A stretch of DNA of 64,000 bases from Bacteroidia bacterium (GCA_030427735.1 JAUIBP010000003.1:340846-404845); one strand, 5' to 3'; shown: positions 18,537 through 26,808, counted from the first letter of the stretch. A program made the numbers and translations. The notes: generated from the sequence alone by a model not told the origin.

Positions 18537-18833
18537 CTATTTCATCAAAATTTTCCCTTCTTCATTCGCATAAATTGTTTTTGAATTACCATCGGTATCA
18601 ATTTTCAATTTATATTCGTTTGCATCGTTTTTGTATGCTTTAGAAATAGTTCCGCTTGGGAAATTCTGACTCACAGCATCGGTTACGGCCCGTGGCACTT
18701 CTGTTACCGCAATCTCTTTATATTCATCTTGAACAACTACATGTTGCTGCTGATGGTTTATTATATAAGGTGCTGCAGAAAATACAGACACACTTCCTAA
18801 AACTAATGCTGATGCTATTACTAACTTTTTCAT
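18537..18833 (-). CDS. PepSY-like secreted protein, copy 3 of a tandem family
   Basis: 98 residues with a signal peptide (MKKLVIASALVLGSVSVFSA). The mature part shows a PepSY/BLIP-like pattern: KEIAVTEVPRAVTDAVSQNF, then SKAYKN-ANEYKLKI, then KTIYANEEGKI. The two upstream neighbours share the same frame of conserved positions (I-T-LP-A-V-T-AV, I-KAY-N-EYKL, KTVYA-G-W), so the three arose by tandem duplication. Such domains are known as periplasmic inhibitors or sensors of metal or envelope state; the ligand here is unknown. It ends at a strong terminator. Confidence 0.8.
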   Translation of the reverse strand: MKKLVIASALVLGSVSVFSAAPYIINHQQQHVVVQDEYKEIAVTEVPRAVTDAVSQNFPSGTISKAYKNDANEYKLKIDTDGNSKTIYANEEGKILMK

Positions 18834-18897
18834 GATTTTTTTCTTTTTTTAAATTAATGACTCTAAATTTTGTTTAAACTGGTTACTCGTTACGTTT

Positions 18898-19194
18898 CTA
18901 TTTTTTAATCCATTCTCCGGTAGCATTGGCGTATACCGTTTTTGAATCGCCATCTACACTAAGAATAAGCTTATATTCGCTCGCTTCGTTCACATAAGCC
19001 TTTGCAATGGTAGCTCCAGAAAAATCTGTATTCACAGCTTCGGTTACTGCTGCTGGTAAATCGCTTGTAGAAATTTCTTTAAAATTATCCTGTACCGCTT
19101 CAATGCAGTAGTTATTATCTGTTATTACCGGTGTCGCGGCATACATAGAAAAACTACCTAATGCCAAAGCTGATGCTAAAATTAATGTTTTCAT
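18898..19194 (-). CDS. PepSY-like secreted protein, copy 2
   Basis: 98 residues from the ATG at 19194 (MKTLILASALALGSFSMYAA signal peptide). The longer frame to 19287 would overlap copy 1 and has no signal peptide at its start, so I rejected it. The mature part has FKEISTSDLPAAVTEAV, IAKAYVNEASEYKLIL and KTVYANATGEW, matching copies 1 and 3 position by position. It probably shares the operon promoter upstream of copy 1. Confidence 0.8.
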   Translation of the reverse strand: MKTLILASALALGSFSMYAATPVITDNNYCIEAVQDNFKEISTSDLPAAVTEAVNTDFSGATIAKAYVNEASEYKLILSVDGDSKTVYANATGEWIKK

Positions 19195-19252
19195 GATTTT
19201 TTTCTTTTTTTGAATTATTAAATAATTATAATAATGGTTAATTGGTTTATTG

Positions 19253-19555
19253 TTATTTATCGATCCAGTTACCATTCTTGTCAGCATAAACGGTTTTAAA
19301 AGCCCCCTCTAAATGAAGCTCAAGCTTATACTCTTTTAACTCGTTTACATAAGCCTTCTGGATAGACGCTCCAGTAAAGTGTTTATTTACTGCTTCTGTA
19401 ATATTATTAGGTAATGTGTTAGTTTGTATTTCGGTAAATTCTTCTTGAAAAATTTCATCCATAATACCATCGTGAAAAAATAAGGTTTGTGGTGTTGTTG
19501 CAAATCCTGTCGCTCCACCCAAAACTAATGCTGATGCTAAAACTATATTTTTCAT
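19253..19555 (-). CDS. PepSY-like secreted protein, copy 1 (promoter-proximal)
   Basis: 100 residues. Signal peptide MKNIVLASALVLGGATGFAT; mature part with FTEIQTNTLPNNITEAV, IQKAYVNELKEYKLEL and KTVYADKNGNW. It is the first gene of the three-gene operon and sits directly below a sigma-54-like promoter (19589-19605) and dyad cluster (19704-19751). Size, export signal and control by a two-component activator suggest an envelope-stress or ligand-sensing role; the molecular function is unknown. Confidence 0.8.
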   Translation of the reverse strand: MKNIVLASALVLGGATGFATTPQTLFFHDGIMDEIFQEEFTEIQTNTLPNNITEAVNKHFTGASIQKAYVNELKEYKLELHLEGAFKTVYADKNGNWIDK

Positions 19556-19588
19556 GTTGTATGTAATTATTGTTCTTGCTTATAGTAT

Positions 19589-19605
19589 TGAAAATAGCAT
19601 GCCAA
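19589..19605 (-). promoter_or_regulatory. Sigma-54-like promoter for the PepSY operon
   Basis: Reads TTGGCATGCTATTTTCA on minus, against the -24/-12 consensus TTGGCACG-N4-TTGCA. GG of the -24 box is intact and spacing is correct. The -12 box is TTTC instead of TTGC. It lies 34-50 bases before the ATG of copy 1. Confidence 0.5.
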
Positions 19606-19703
19606 TACTATAAATAATAACGAGACAAACATCAACAAACTTAAAATCAAGCAATTAACAACATCGATGACTGATTATTAAAAATAAAGAAACTGAGTAA
19701 AAG

Positions 19704-19751
19704 TGTGAAAATTCACAGTGGAGTGTGAAATAATTACACATTAATGTGTAA
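19704..19751. promoter_or_regulatory. Cluster of three TGTGAAAT/ATTACACA dyads (candidate activator sites)
   Basis: Three overlapping or adjacent dyads: TGTGAAAATTCACA (19704-19717), TGTGAAATAATTACACA (19724-19740) and the perfect palindrome TTACACATTAATGTGTAA (19734-19751). They lie about 100-145 bases above the sigma-54-like promoter, the usual distance for NtrC-type upstream activator sites, and share the half-site TGTGAAA/TGTGTAA. Confidence 0.55.
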
Positions 19752-19818
19752 ATCAACTAATCGAAAGCAAGCGAATGTAAAGTAATAATATTTATAAATA
19801 CCCCATTAATTACAGGTA

Positions 19819-19856
19819 CAAAAAAAGCCTTTCAAAATATATTTGAAAGGCTTTGT
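19819..19856 (-). terminator. Terminator of tRNA-His
   Basis: AAAGCCTTTCAAA pairs with TTTGAAAGGCTTT around a short AT loop. On minus a T-run follows. It is positioned directly downstream of the tRNA gene. Confidence 0.8.
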
Positions 19857-19863
19857 ACTTTTG

Positions 19864-19937
19864 GGTGGAAGATCGGTCTCGAACCGACGACCTCCTGAAC
19901 CACAATCAGGCGCTCTAACCAACTGAGCTACAACCAC
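19864..19937 (-). tRNA. tRNA-His (GTG)
   Basis: On minus: acceptor GTGGTTG, TA, D-arm GCTCAGTTGGTTAGAGC, anticodon stem CCTGA with loop TTGTGGT (anticodon GTG), variable AGGTC, T-arm GTCGG-TTCGAGA-CCGAT, acceptor CTTCCAC, C73. A genomic G at 19938 can supply G-1 opposite C73. Acceptor pairs 5-68 and 6-67 are T-T. No full CCA is encoded. A terminator follows. Confidence 0.92.
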
Positions 19938-20012
19938 CATGTTGCATTTTTGTAATGCGAGTGCAAATTTAAACGATTTTATCTATATTCCAAACGTTTT
20001 TTTACGTTTTTT

Positions 20013-20729
20013 TTATTTTAAATCAAATATATTTTCGACGGCCACATAACGCTCTGAGGTAAAGCCTTCTGCAAATTCCACTCCTATTATGCGCCCTAAA
20101 TCTCTTGCTCTATAATTTATACTATCTGTAAAGTTTTTACTAGAAATTGGCGTTTCTGGCTCTTTACTTTCAGGATCGAAGAATTGTGTTTTATACGCAT
20201 AAACTGCTTTTTCTTTCACCCCAATATACCCAGTTACATCTACTACAAAATCGGGCTCAATAGATTTCCATTGAATATAATGATAAACATGAGTAGGTCG
20301 CCAATGTTTTTGTGATTCACCATTTAACTCAGTTTCAACTTTTAACAAGCCACTTAAAAAGCAAGCATCGCTCACTAATTTACTTCCTTTACCATGGTCT
20401 ATATGGCGATCATCTATGGCATTGCATAAAACAATATCGGGCTGATACTTTCTAATTATTTTAATAATTTCTAACTGATGTGCTTTGTCGTTTACAAAAA
20501 AAGCATCTTTGAACCCTAAATTCTCACGTACAGATACCCCTAATATTTTTGCAGCGTGTTTCGCTTCTTCGTCTCTTGTTTCAGCCGTACCACGTGTTCC
20601 TAATTCGCCTCGGGTTAAATCTAAAATTCCTACACGTTTACCTTCGGCCACTGCTTTGGCTATTGTAGCACCACAACCCAACTCTACATCGTCTGGATGT
20701 GCTCCTACGGCCAATATATCTAATTTCAT
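20013..20729 (-). CDS. bshB1: Bacillithiol biosynthesis deacetylase BshB1
   Basis: Zn-dependent deacetylase that converts GlcNAc-malate to GlcN-malate in bacillithiol synthesis. 238 residues with the LmbE-type signature AVGAHPDDVELGCGATIAK (zinc ligands H, D and D), the BshB1-typical LDLTRGELGTRG, and the later zinc region DDRHIDHGK. The presence of bshB1 implies bacillithiol as the low-molecular-weight thiol. The trans-sulfuration enzyme and a glutathione-peroxidase-type protein lie next upstream on the same strand. Confidence 0.94.
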   Translation of the reverse strand: MKLDILAVGAHPDDVELGCGATIAKAVAEGKRVGILDLTRGELGTRGTAETRDEEAKHAAKILGVSVRENLGFKDAFFVNDKAHQLEIIKIIRKYQPDIVLCNAIDDRHIDHGKGSKLVSDACFLSGLLKVETELNGESQKHWRPTHVYHYIQWKSIEPDFVVDVTGYIGVKEKAVYAYKTQFFDPESKEPETPISSKNFTDSINYRARDLGRIIGVEFAEGFTSERYVAVENIFDLK

Positions 20730-20793
20730 GTATTTAAATTTATAATTTTTTAACGAGATTAAACTCGCTTTATCATGTTTCTGCTCGCTAATA

Positions 20794-21966
20794 TTAAACA
20801 GTCACTTTTGTAATCTTACCTTTCACCTTTGCTATAGCTTGTTCTATATCGGCTATAAGGTCTTCTTTGTTTTCGATACCCACAGAAAATCGAATTAACC
20901 CATCGGTTACCCCTATACTATCTCGCTCTTCTTGACTTAATAGGGCATGCGATGTTAATGCTGGAGACAACATGGTGCTCTCTACCCCTGCTAAACTCAT
21001 AGAAGGTTTAATTAATTGTAAGGCTTTTTGAAATGCTAAAGCACCTATTCCTTCTTGTAACTCGAAAGATAACATGCCCCCGAAACCTTTCATTTGCGAT
21101 TTAGCCAAAGCGTATTGCGGATGATTTTTCAACCCAGGATAAAACACCTGCTTTATATCGGCATGAGCAGATAAGTATTTCGCCATTTTTTTAGCATTTC
21201 TGTTTTGTGCTTTTACACGTAACACCAAGGTTTTTATACTGCGTTCAAGCATCCACACCGTAAAATCGCTCAAGCTACCTCCCAAATTTTTAGCTACATT
21301 CCAAATGGCTTTCATATGCACTTCGGAACAAGCTACAGCGCCAGCTAAAATATCGCTATGGCCACCTAAATATTTTGTTGCAGAATGCAGCACTATATCT
21401 ATCCCGAAATCTATAGGATTTTGATTTACAGGACTAGCAAACGTATTATCGATTATAGAGAGTATATTGTTATCTTTTGCCAGTTTGGCAATACCTTTTA
21501 AATCGGTTATGGTTAGTAATGGATTTGAAGGAGTTTCGATATAAATCACTTTGGTGTTTTCTTTAATTTCTTTTTCGAAATCAGCCACTTCATAACCATT
21601 AGTAAATGTAAACTCTATACCATATTTAGGAAATTCTTCTCTAATAAAATTACTGGTACCGCCGTACAATGTGTTTTGCACAATAATGTGATCGCCTGTT
21701 TTTAAGAATGCAAGTAATGTTGTGCTAATAGCTGCCATTCCAGATCCGAAAATCATTCCAACCTCAGCATGTTCTAATGCGGCTATTTTTTTAGCGACAC
21801 TTTCTTGGTTTGGAGTATTAAAATACCTTGGGTAACGTTTTACATCAACGTCATCAAATTGATACGATGTTGCCATATAAATAGGGGAAACAGCACCTTT
21901 AAATTGCTCGTCTTTTATTTCGCCAACATGTGTACAAATGGTTTGTATGCCTAATTTTTTTGTCAT
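20794..21966 (-). CDS. Trans-sulfuration PLP enzyme (cystathionine gamma-synthase/lyase family)
   Basis: 390 residues of the Cys/Met metabolism PLP family. Motifs are FGSGMAAISTTLLAFL (cofactor phosphate), IYIETPSNP, DNTFASPVNQNP and the PLP lysine in HSATKYLGGHSD. Whether it acts as cystathionine gamma-synthase, cystathionine gamma-lyase, methionine gamma-lyase or O-acetylhomoserine sulfhydrylase cannot be settled from motifs. The start of the peroxidase gene is close on the same strand (four bases between genes), so they are co-transcribed. Confidence 0.9.
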   Translation of the reverse strand: MTKKLGIQTICTHVGEIKDEQFKGAVSPIYMATSYQFDDVDVKRYPRYFNTPNQESVAKKIAALEHAEVGMIFGSGMAAISTTLLAFLKTGDHIIVQNTLYGGTSNFIREEFPKYGIEFTFTNGYEVADFEKEIKENTKVIYIETPSNPLLTITDLKGIAKLAKDNNILSIIDNTFASPVNQNPIDFGIDIVLHSATKYLGGHSDILAGAVACSEVHMKAIWNVAKNLGGSLSDFTVWMLERSIKTLVLRVKAQNRNAKKMAKYLSAHADIKQVFYPGLKNHPQYALAKSQMKGFGGMLSFELQEGIGALAFQKALQLIKPSMSLAGVESTMLSPALTSHALLSQEERDSIGVTDGLIRFSVGIENKEDLIADIEQAIAKVKGKITKVTV

Positions 21967-21970
21967 GGTT

Positions 21971-22573
21971 TTAACTTTTAATCCAAGAAATTATTGATTG
22001 ATCTGTAGGTAATGTTTTTGGAGATACTACACGCACTAAATAGCCTGATTCGTCTATTAGATATTTTTGAAAATTCCATTGTACCTCCGAATCTTCTAAG
22101 CCATTTTTACTTTTTTGAGTTAAGAACTGATACACTTGATGCATATCTTGTCCTTTAACCGAAATTTTTCCCATCATAGGAAATGTAACTCCGTAATTAG
22201 ATTTACAAAATGCTGCAATTTGGGTATTGCTTCCTGGCTCTTGTCCGCCAAAATTATTAGCAGGAAATCCAATAATTACAAATCCCGAATCTTTATACGC
22301 ATCATACAACTCTTGTAATTGCTCGTACTGCGGGGTTAAACCACATTCGCTAGCAGTATTTACAATCATTATTTTTTTACCTTTCAATGTTGAAAAATCG
22401 AAAGCGTTGCCGTATAAATCTGACACTTTAAATTGGTATATAGTCTCTCTTTCGTTTGGTTTAGCATACTGAGTACCTGACTCTGTATGTGCCGCTAAAA
22501 CTGTATTTTCGGTTGTGCTTTGCTTACAACTAAACAAAACAAAAACAAGACTTAATGTTATAAATGTTTTCAT
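21971..22573 (-). CDS. Glutathione peroxidase-family lipoprotein
   Basis: 200 residues. A lipoprotein signal peptide ends at FSC (Cys16), so the protein is envelope-anchored. The thiol-peroxidase domain has the peroxidatic Cys77 in NTASECGLTPQ (Cys in place of selenocysteine), GFPANNFGGQEPGSN with the conserved Gln, and WNFQKYLID with the Trp/Asn. Most likely thioredoxin-dependent rather than glutathione-dependent, since the genome makes bacillithiol. First gene of the gpx-PLP enzyme pair. Confidence 0.9.
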   Translation of the reverse strand: MKTFITLSLVFVLFSCKQSTTENTVLAAHTESGTQYAKPNERETIYQFKVSDLYGNAFDFSTLKGKKIMIVNTASECGLTPQYEQLQELYDAYKDSGFVIIGFPANNFGGQEPGSNTQIAAFCKSNYGVTFPMMGKISVKGQDMHQVYQFLTQKSKNGLEDSEVQWNFQKYLIDESGYLVRVVSPKTLPTDQSIISWIKS

Positions 22574-22680
22574 GAGTTAAAGGTATAAAATTAAATGGTT
22601 GTAGTTAAGTAATGCTATTTCTAAAATTAAGGAATGTTTATTATTAAACGGTATGCAATTAAACTACTGTTAATCCTAAT

Positions 22681-22704
22681 ATACCCATTTCTGGGTATTT
22701 TTTT
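22681..22704 (+). terminator. Plus-strand hairpin with T-run
   Basis: ATACCCA/TGGGTAT with a TTTC loop followed by seven T on plus. No plus-strand gene lies upstream, so the transcript it would end is unknown. Confidence 0.4.
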
Positions 22705-22734
22705 AAAAACAATCTCCACGTACTTTTGGCTCAG

Positions 22735-22840
22735 GTTTTACATACAATTAATCTTTTTAGATTAAAAAATATAAAGATGCTATTAATTGACCTTTGGGAA
22801 GAAAGCTACTGATAACACTTGATGTTATTGGTAGTTTTTT
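22735..22840 (+). ncRNA. Candidate small RNA between gpx and mscL
   Basis: A plus-strand -7 box TACTTTTG (22721-22728, exact TAnnTTTG) is followed by about 105 bases with no ORF, ending in hairpin CTACTGATAAC/GTTATTGGTAG (22806-22834, two G-T pairs) and a T6 tail. Neighbouring genes are both on minus, so the terminator has no gene to serve. No -33 TTG is seen, so this is tentative. Confidence 0.35.
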
Positions 22841-22852
22841 CGTTTTATACAA

Positions 22853-23299
22853 TTATTTAGTCTGCTGTTTCAATAGTTCGGTTTGCACTTTTAAGGACTC
22901 GTTTATATTGGTAAGCAACTGAATATCTTTAGGAGTTTCTACAGTTTTATCCTTTGGATCTTGCGATTTTTTACGCAATCTGTTCATAAATTTCACGACT
23001 AAAAACACTGTAAATCCAATAATTAAAAAATCTAACAACGCTTCTATTAAAGCACCATAACCAACGGTTACGGCTTCAGTAATAACAGCTCCGCTAGCAT
23101 CTTTTATTTCATCTCGAAGCACCCACACTTTATCTTGAAAATGAATGCCTTCCGACAATAATGATAAAGGCGGCATAAACACTTGCTTTACCAAAACATC
23201 GATAACCTTATTAAACGATGCCCCAATAATGATACCTACTGCCATATCTATCATATTCCCCTTAACAGCAAACTCCTGAAATTCTTTTATTAGTTTCAT
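22853..23299 (-). CDS. mscL: Large-conductance mechanosensitive channel MscL
   Basis: Inner-membrane tension-gated channel that releases solutes on osmotic downshock. 148 residues: the conserved N-terminal amphipathic helix and TM1 MKLIKEFQEFAVKGNMIDMA plus VGIIIGASFNKVIDVLV, a periplasmic loop (residues about 45-75), TM2 ALLDFLIIGFTVFLVVKFMN, and a cytoplasmic C-terminal helix ending in a Q/K-rich segment. Monocistronic. Confidence 0.97.
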   Translation of the reverse strand: MKLIKEFQEFAVKGNMIDMAVGIIIGASFNKVIDVLVKQVFMPPLSLLSEGIHFQDKVWVLRDEIKDASGAVITEAVTVGYGALIEALLDFLIIGFTVFLVVKFMNRLRKKSQDPKDKTVETPKDIQLLTNINESLKVQTELLKQQTK

Positions 23300-23467
23300 A
23301 AATGTGTTTTTGCTAACAAATATATCTGTTATCGGGTGTTAATCAAAACAGAAAATTAATCATAATTATTATCTCAAAAACTAATATTTAAAAATATTAT
23401 CTAAATAACTAATAAACATAAATATTAGCTTTAAGAATTATATTTTGGATTATTAAAAGAATTCAAA

Positions 23468-23475
23468 TATATTTG
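23468..23475 (+). promoter_or_regulatory. -7 box (TATATTTG) before the SatD gene
   Basis: Exact TAnnTTTG match 21 bases before the chosen ATG at 23497. It overlaps the alternative start at 23473, which supports the downstream start. Confidence 0.4.
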
Positions 23476-23496
23476 ATATTAGCGAAACCAATTCTT

Positions 23497-24087
23497 ATGA
23501 CAAGCATTATAACTGGCGATATAATAAATTCTAGAAACCACTCCCCTAACACTTGGTTGGACGGCCTTAAAAATATATTGAACAATTTTGGGCAAACACC
23601 CGAGCATTGGGAGATTTACCGTGGTGATAGTTTTCAGTTAGAAATTGATAAAAAAAACGCCTTAAAAACAGCGCTTATGATTAAAGCACATATGAAACAA
23701 TTTAAAGATATAGATGTACGCTTAGCTATTGGTATTGGTAACAAAAGTTATAAAGCCGACCACATTACCCAATCTAACGGTAGTGCCTTTGTACATTCTG
23801 GCGAATGTTTCGAAAATCTTAAAAAGAATACCTTAGCCATACAATCCAACAACACTAATTTTGATACCATTATAAACATCATGCTAGGGTTAGGTTTGCT
23901 AACCATGAACACTTGGACACCAACCACGGCCACCCTGATGGCGCTTGTTTTAAAACACCCAGATTACAACCAAAAACAGTTAGCTAAAATAACCAACAGC
24001 ACCCAAGGCAATATTAGTCAGGGGTTAAAGCGCGCTGGTTACGACGAAATTATTAAACTTTTAAATTATTACGTCCTAAACGTTTAG
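23497..24087 (+). CDS. SatD family protein
   Basis: 196 residues from the ATG at 23497 (MTSIITGDIINSR, the family-typical start). The first half has the pattern of SatD proteins: WEIYRGDSFQLEI and VRLAIGIGNKSYKAD, resembling a nucleotide-cyclase-like fold. The C-terminal 60 residues look like a winged helix (NQKQLAKITNSTQGNISQGLKRA). SatD was named from an acid-tolerance locus in streptococci; its biochemical role is unknown. The DUF3307 membrane protein follows seven bases later, a pairing common in Bacteroidota. Confidence 0.85.
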   Translation: MTSIITGDIINSRNHSPNTWLDGLKNILNNFGQTPEHWEIYRGDSFQLEIDKKNALKTALMIKAHMKQFKDIDVRLAIGIGNKSYKADHITQSNGSAFVHSGECFENLKKNTLAIQSNNTNFDTIINIMLGLGLLTMNTWTPTTATLMALVLKHPDYNQKQLAKITNSTQGNISQGLKRAGYDEIIKLLNYYVLNV

Positions 24088-24093
24088 TATACT

Positions 24094-24807
24094 ATGATAT
24101 CTTTACTTACCACTTTAATACTAGCGCATTTTATTGGCGATTTTGTTTTGCAACCTACCAGCTGGGTTACAGATAAACAGACCAAAAAATGGGCATCTAA
24201 ATACCTGTATTACCATATTGCAGTACATGCATTATGTTTACTTATTTTACTACAATTTAACGTACATTATATTGGCGCTATAATTGGCATTACCGTTTCT
24301 CATTATATTATAGATCTTACAAAACTCTTATTACATAATAAGCTAAATAGCAGATGGCTTTTTGCTTTAGATCAAGTTGCTCATCTTGCAATTATATTAC
24401 TAACTGTACATTATTATTATCCGTTACAGATTGAATTCAATCAAATATTTAACAGCAAAACTCAACTTGTTTTAACCTGTATAGTATTTGTTACTCAAGT
24501 TTCATCGGTTATAATGAAAGTTATCATTTCCAAATGGTCTTTAGAAAGCGATAGTGAAGCCTCTTTAAAAGATGCCGGTGCTTACATAGGCATGCTAGAA
24601 CGCTTATTTGTATTTGCCTTTATAGCTATAAATTATTGGGAAGGTATTGGCTTTTTAATTGCCGCCAAATCGGTATTTCGTTTTGGAGACCTCTCTAAAG
24701 CAAAAGACCGAAAATTAACAGAATACATTTTAATTGGTACGCTATTAAGTTTCGGCCTTGCTATAAGTTGCGGTTTAGTATTTAACTACATGATAAATTT
24801 TCTTTAA
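24094..24807 (+). CDS. DUF3307 membrane protein
   Basis: 237 residues with about six membrane helices. The N-terminus LAHFIGDFVLQPTSWVTDKQ and the following HIAVHALCLL and VSHYIIDLTKLLL are the DUF3307 signatures. The C-terminal half adds two more helices with AYIGMLERLFVFAFI and AAKSVFRFGDL. Role unknown. Transcriptionally coupled to the SatD gene, suggesting the cytosolic SatD protein and this membrane protein act together. Confidence 0.88.
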   Translation: MISLLTTLILAHFIGDFVLQPTSWVTDKQTKKWASKYLYYHIAVHALCLLILLQFNVHYIGAIIGITVSHYIIDLTKLLLHNKLNSRWLFALDQVAHLAIILLTVHYYYPLQIEFNQIFNSKTQLVLTCIVFVTQVSSVIMKVIISKWSLESDSEASLKDAGAYIGMLERLFVFAFIAINYWEGIGFLIAAKSVFRFGDLSKAKDRKLTEYILIGTLLSFGLAISCGLVFNYMINFL

Positions 24808-24902
24808 TTAAATCAACTTTTAAAATACTAAATCTTATTAAAAAACAATTGTATAACTAAAAACCGTATCAATTTTACTTATACAAAAACCTCACTTCTG
24901 TT

Positions 24903-24943
24903 AAAAAAAAGAGGCGGTTTCAAAATTTGAGACCGCATCTTTT
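24903..24943 (-). terminator. Terminator of the DUF2911 gene
   Basis: On minus AAGATGCGGTCTC pairs with GAAACCGCCTCTT (minor mismatches) and is followed by eight T. It lies about 30 bases below the stop of the minus-strand DUF2911 gene. Confidence 0.75.
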
Positions 24944-24974
24944 AATGTTCTTAAGAAAGTAAAGAGAAACAATA

Positions 24975-25823
24975 TTACATTGCCCCCCACTCTTTTAACG
25001 AATCGGTATTCATTTTAACATAATCTTTATTACCAGCAGCTTTAGCGCCTTCTAAAGATTTTTTAGAAGCTTCAATAGCTCCTTTTTTATCGCCTGCTTT
25101 GGCGTGAATTAAAGCTTGTTGTCTGTATTGCCAAAATTGTGGATTCTCAGACATTTCTATAGATTTATCAATCCATATTTGCGCCTGATTAATATCGTTA
25201 CCAGATTGCATATAATATACTGCCGAGCTGTAATAGTCGCTAGATGTTGGTGTTCCTACCATTGTTTCAGTAATGGTTTTGGTTACCAAAGCATCGGTTG
25301 GCACTTCAAATTTAACGCCTACATACACTTTTTCCCATAAAATACCCAAAACTGCCGAATCGTTAGTTAAATCATCAAACGTCATGGTTAACGTTTCTAT
25401 ATTCATTGGTAACGGATAAACTTCAACTGTTGTTTTAACAGCTACTTTACTGTCATCCCAAGTTTGAGGTAAACCCCAATTTTCTACATCTTTGTAAAAA
25501 ATCACATCCCAAGACGTTTTATTTGGGATGGAATAAATAGCATAAGTACCTGCGGCTAAATTCTTTCCATCTATAACAACAGGATCCGAAAATGTAATTT
25601 TGGTGTTATTATTAGCACCAGTTCTCCAAAGCTCTCCATATGGCACTAAATTTCCAAATACTGCTCGTTCACGAACATTAGGTCTAGAATACTCTAACGA
25701 TACGTTGGTAAGCCCGACAATCTGATCGACTTTACTAAACGGACTAGGTTGCGGGGTTTTAACTTGAGCGCTAACACCCAGTGTTAACACAAAGGCAAAA
25801 ATGCCTAATAAACATGTTTTCAT
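24975..25823 (-). CDS. DUF2911 secreted protein with C-terminal TPR-like helices
   Basis: 282 residues. A signal peptide ends in VSAQ. The DUF2911 domain (residues about 28-170) shows SLEYSRPNVRERAVFG, LVPYGELWRTGANNNTKI, LAAGTYAIYSIP and NWGLPQTWDDSK. The C-terminal 90 residues form helical repeats (NDINQAQIWIDKSIEMS; AKAGDKKGAIEASKKSL), like tetratricopeptides. Function unknown; widespread in Bacteroidota envelopes. Monocistronic with its own terminator. Confidence 0.88.
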   Translation of the reverse strand: MKTCLLGIFAFVLTLGVSAQVKTPQPSPFSKVDQIVGLTNVSLEYSRPNVRERAVFGNLVPYGELWRTGANNNTKITFSDPVVIDGKNLAAGTYAIYSIPNKTSWDVIFYKDVENWGLPQTWDDSKVAVKTTVEVYPLPMNIETLTMTFDDLTNDSAVLGILWEKVYVGVKFEVPTDALVTKTITETMVGTPTSSDYYSSAVYYMQSGNDINQAQIWIDKSIEMSENPQFWQYRQQALIHAKAGDKKGAIEASKKSLEGAKAAGNKDYVKMNTDSLKEWGAM

Positions 25824-26017
25824 AATACAGGTTGTTTTTTAGTTTCTTGTAAAATTACACATATCGGCTGCTAATAATTGTTAATTAAATCTTAAAGTGA
25901 TGGGATAATATTCCACTCTAGCGAGTCATCTTTTTCTAGAAATAAGCTAAACCTATATCGTTTTAATTCTACTGCTTTTAGTAACTTTCGGCAGATTTAA
26001 AAATTGCTTAAAAATTT

Positions 26018-26791
26018 ATGATATTTATCGGAATTGCTTTTATAGCTCTTGTTGCCTTTGCTGCGTATGCTTTACGACAATTAAAACCCAAAAAAGCACA
26101 AACGTTTCCTAAACATTGGCACCCTATTTTATTAGACCATGTGCAGTTTTATAAATCGCTTCCGCCTGAAAAACAAAAACGCTTTCAGTCTAAAATGATG
26201 CAGTTTTTAAGTGAAGTCCATATTGAAGGTGTGCAACTTAAATTAGAAGAATTAGACAAAATTCTAGTCGCTGCGAGCGCCGTTATACCTGTTTTTGGTT
26301 TTCCCAATTGGCAGTACACAAATTTAAGCGGTGTATTGTTATACCCTGATAATTTTAATGAAGATTTTAATTTTAAAAACGATAACAGTAAACGCATTAT
26401 AGCAGGTATGGTTGGCACTGGCCGCTTAGAAAAGCAGATGATTTTATCGAAAAAAGCACTCTATCATGGTTTTTCTAACCAAACCGATAAAAGCAATACA
26501 GGCATTCACGAATTTGTACATTTAATAGATAAAATGGATGGCGATACCGATGGCATTCCAGAATATGTTATGCAGCATGCCTATGTTATTCCGTGGTTAA
26601 ATATTATTCATAAAGAAATGGAAGCTATAAACAATAATAAATCCGATATCCGATCGTATGGCAGCACCAATCAGGCTGAATTTTTTGCAGTAGCTTCCGA
26701 ATATTTCTTTGAAAACCCGAAACTCATGAAACGAAAGCATCCCGAATTATACAACATGCTCACACAATGCTTTCACATTACAAACACTTAA
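26018..26791 (+). CDS. MtfA-like zinc-dependent peptidase (M90)
   Basis: 257 residues. One N-terminal membrane helix (IFIGIAFIALVAFAAYAL), then an M90 peptidase domain with the zinc motif HEFVH in GIHEFVHLIDKMDG and a downstream Glu in NQAEFFAVASEYFF. E. coli MtfA binds the glucose regulator Mlc; here there is no Mlc nearby, so only peptidase activity is inferred. The esterase gene begins 17 bases after the stop. Confidence 0.9.
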   Translation: MIFIGIAFIALVAFAAYALRQLKPKKAQTFPKHWHPILLDHVQFYKSLPPEKQKRFQSKMMQFLSEVHIEGVQLKLEELDKILVAASAVIPVFGFPNWQYTNLSGVLLYPDNFNEDFNFKNDNSKRIIAGMVGTGRLEKQMILSKKALYHGFSNQTDKSNTGIHEFVHLIDKMDGDTDGIPEYVMQHAYVIPWLNIIHKEMEAINNNKSDIRSYGSTNQAEFFAVASEYFFENPKLMKRKHPELYNMLTQCFHITNT

Positions 26792-26808
26792 AATTCAATA
26801 CTATTATA

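Larger units (their letters stand above)
19556..20012. other. Gap holding the PepSY promoter region, terminator and tRNA-His
   Basis: Besides the annotated sigma-54-like site, dyads, terminator and tRNA, nothing else is seen. A short dyad TATAGTATTG/CAATACTATA flanks the promoter (19581-19612) and could be a further protein-binding site or a 5' hairpin. Confidence 0.5.

Noticed and set aside
19195..19287. N-terminal extension of PepSY copy 2
   Set aside because: The extension overlaps copy 1 and puts a poly-lysine segment before a perfect signal peptide; the ATG at 19194 gives a sister of equal length.
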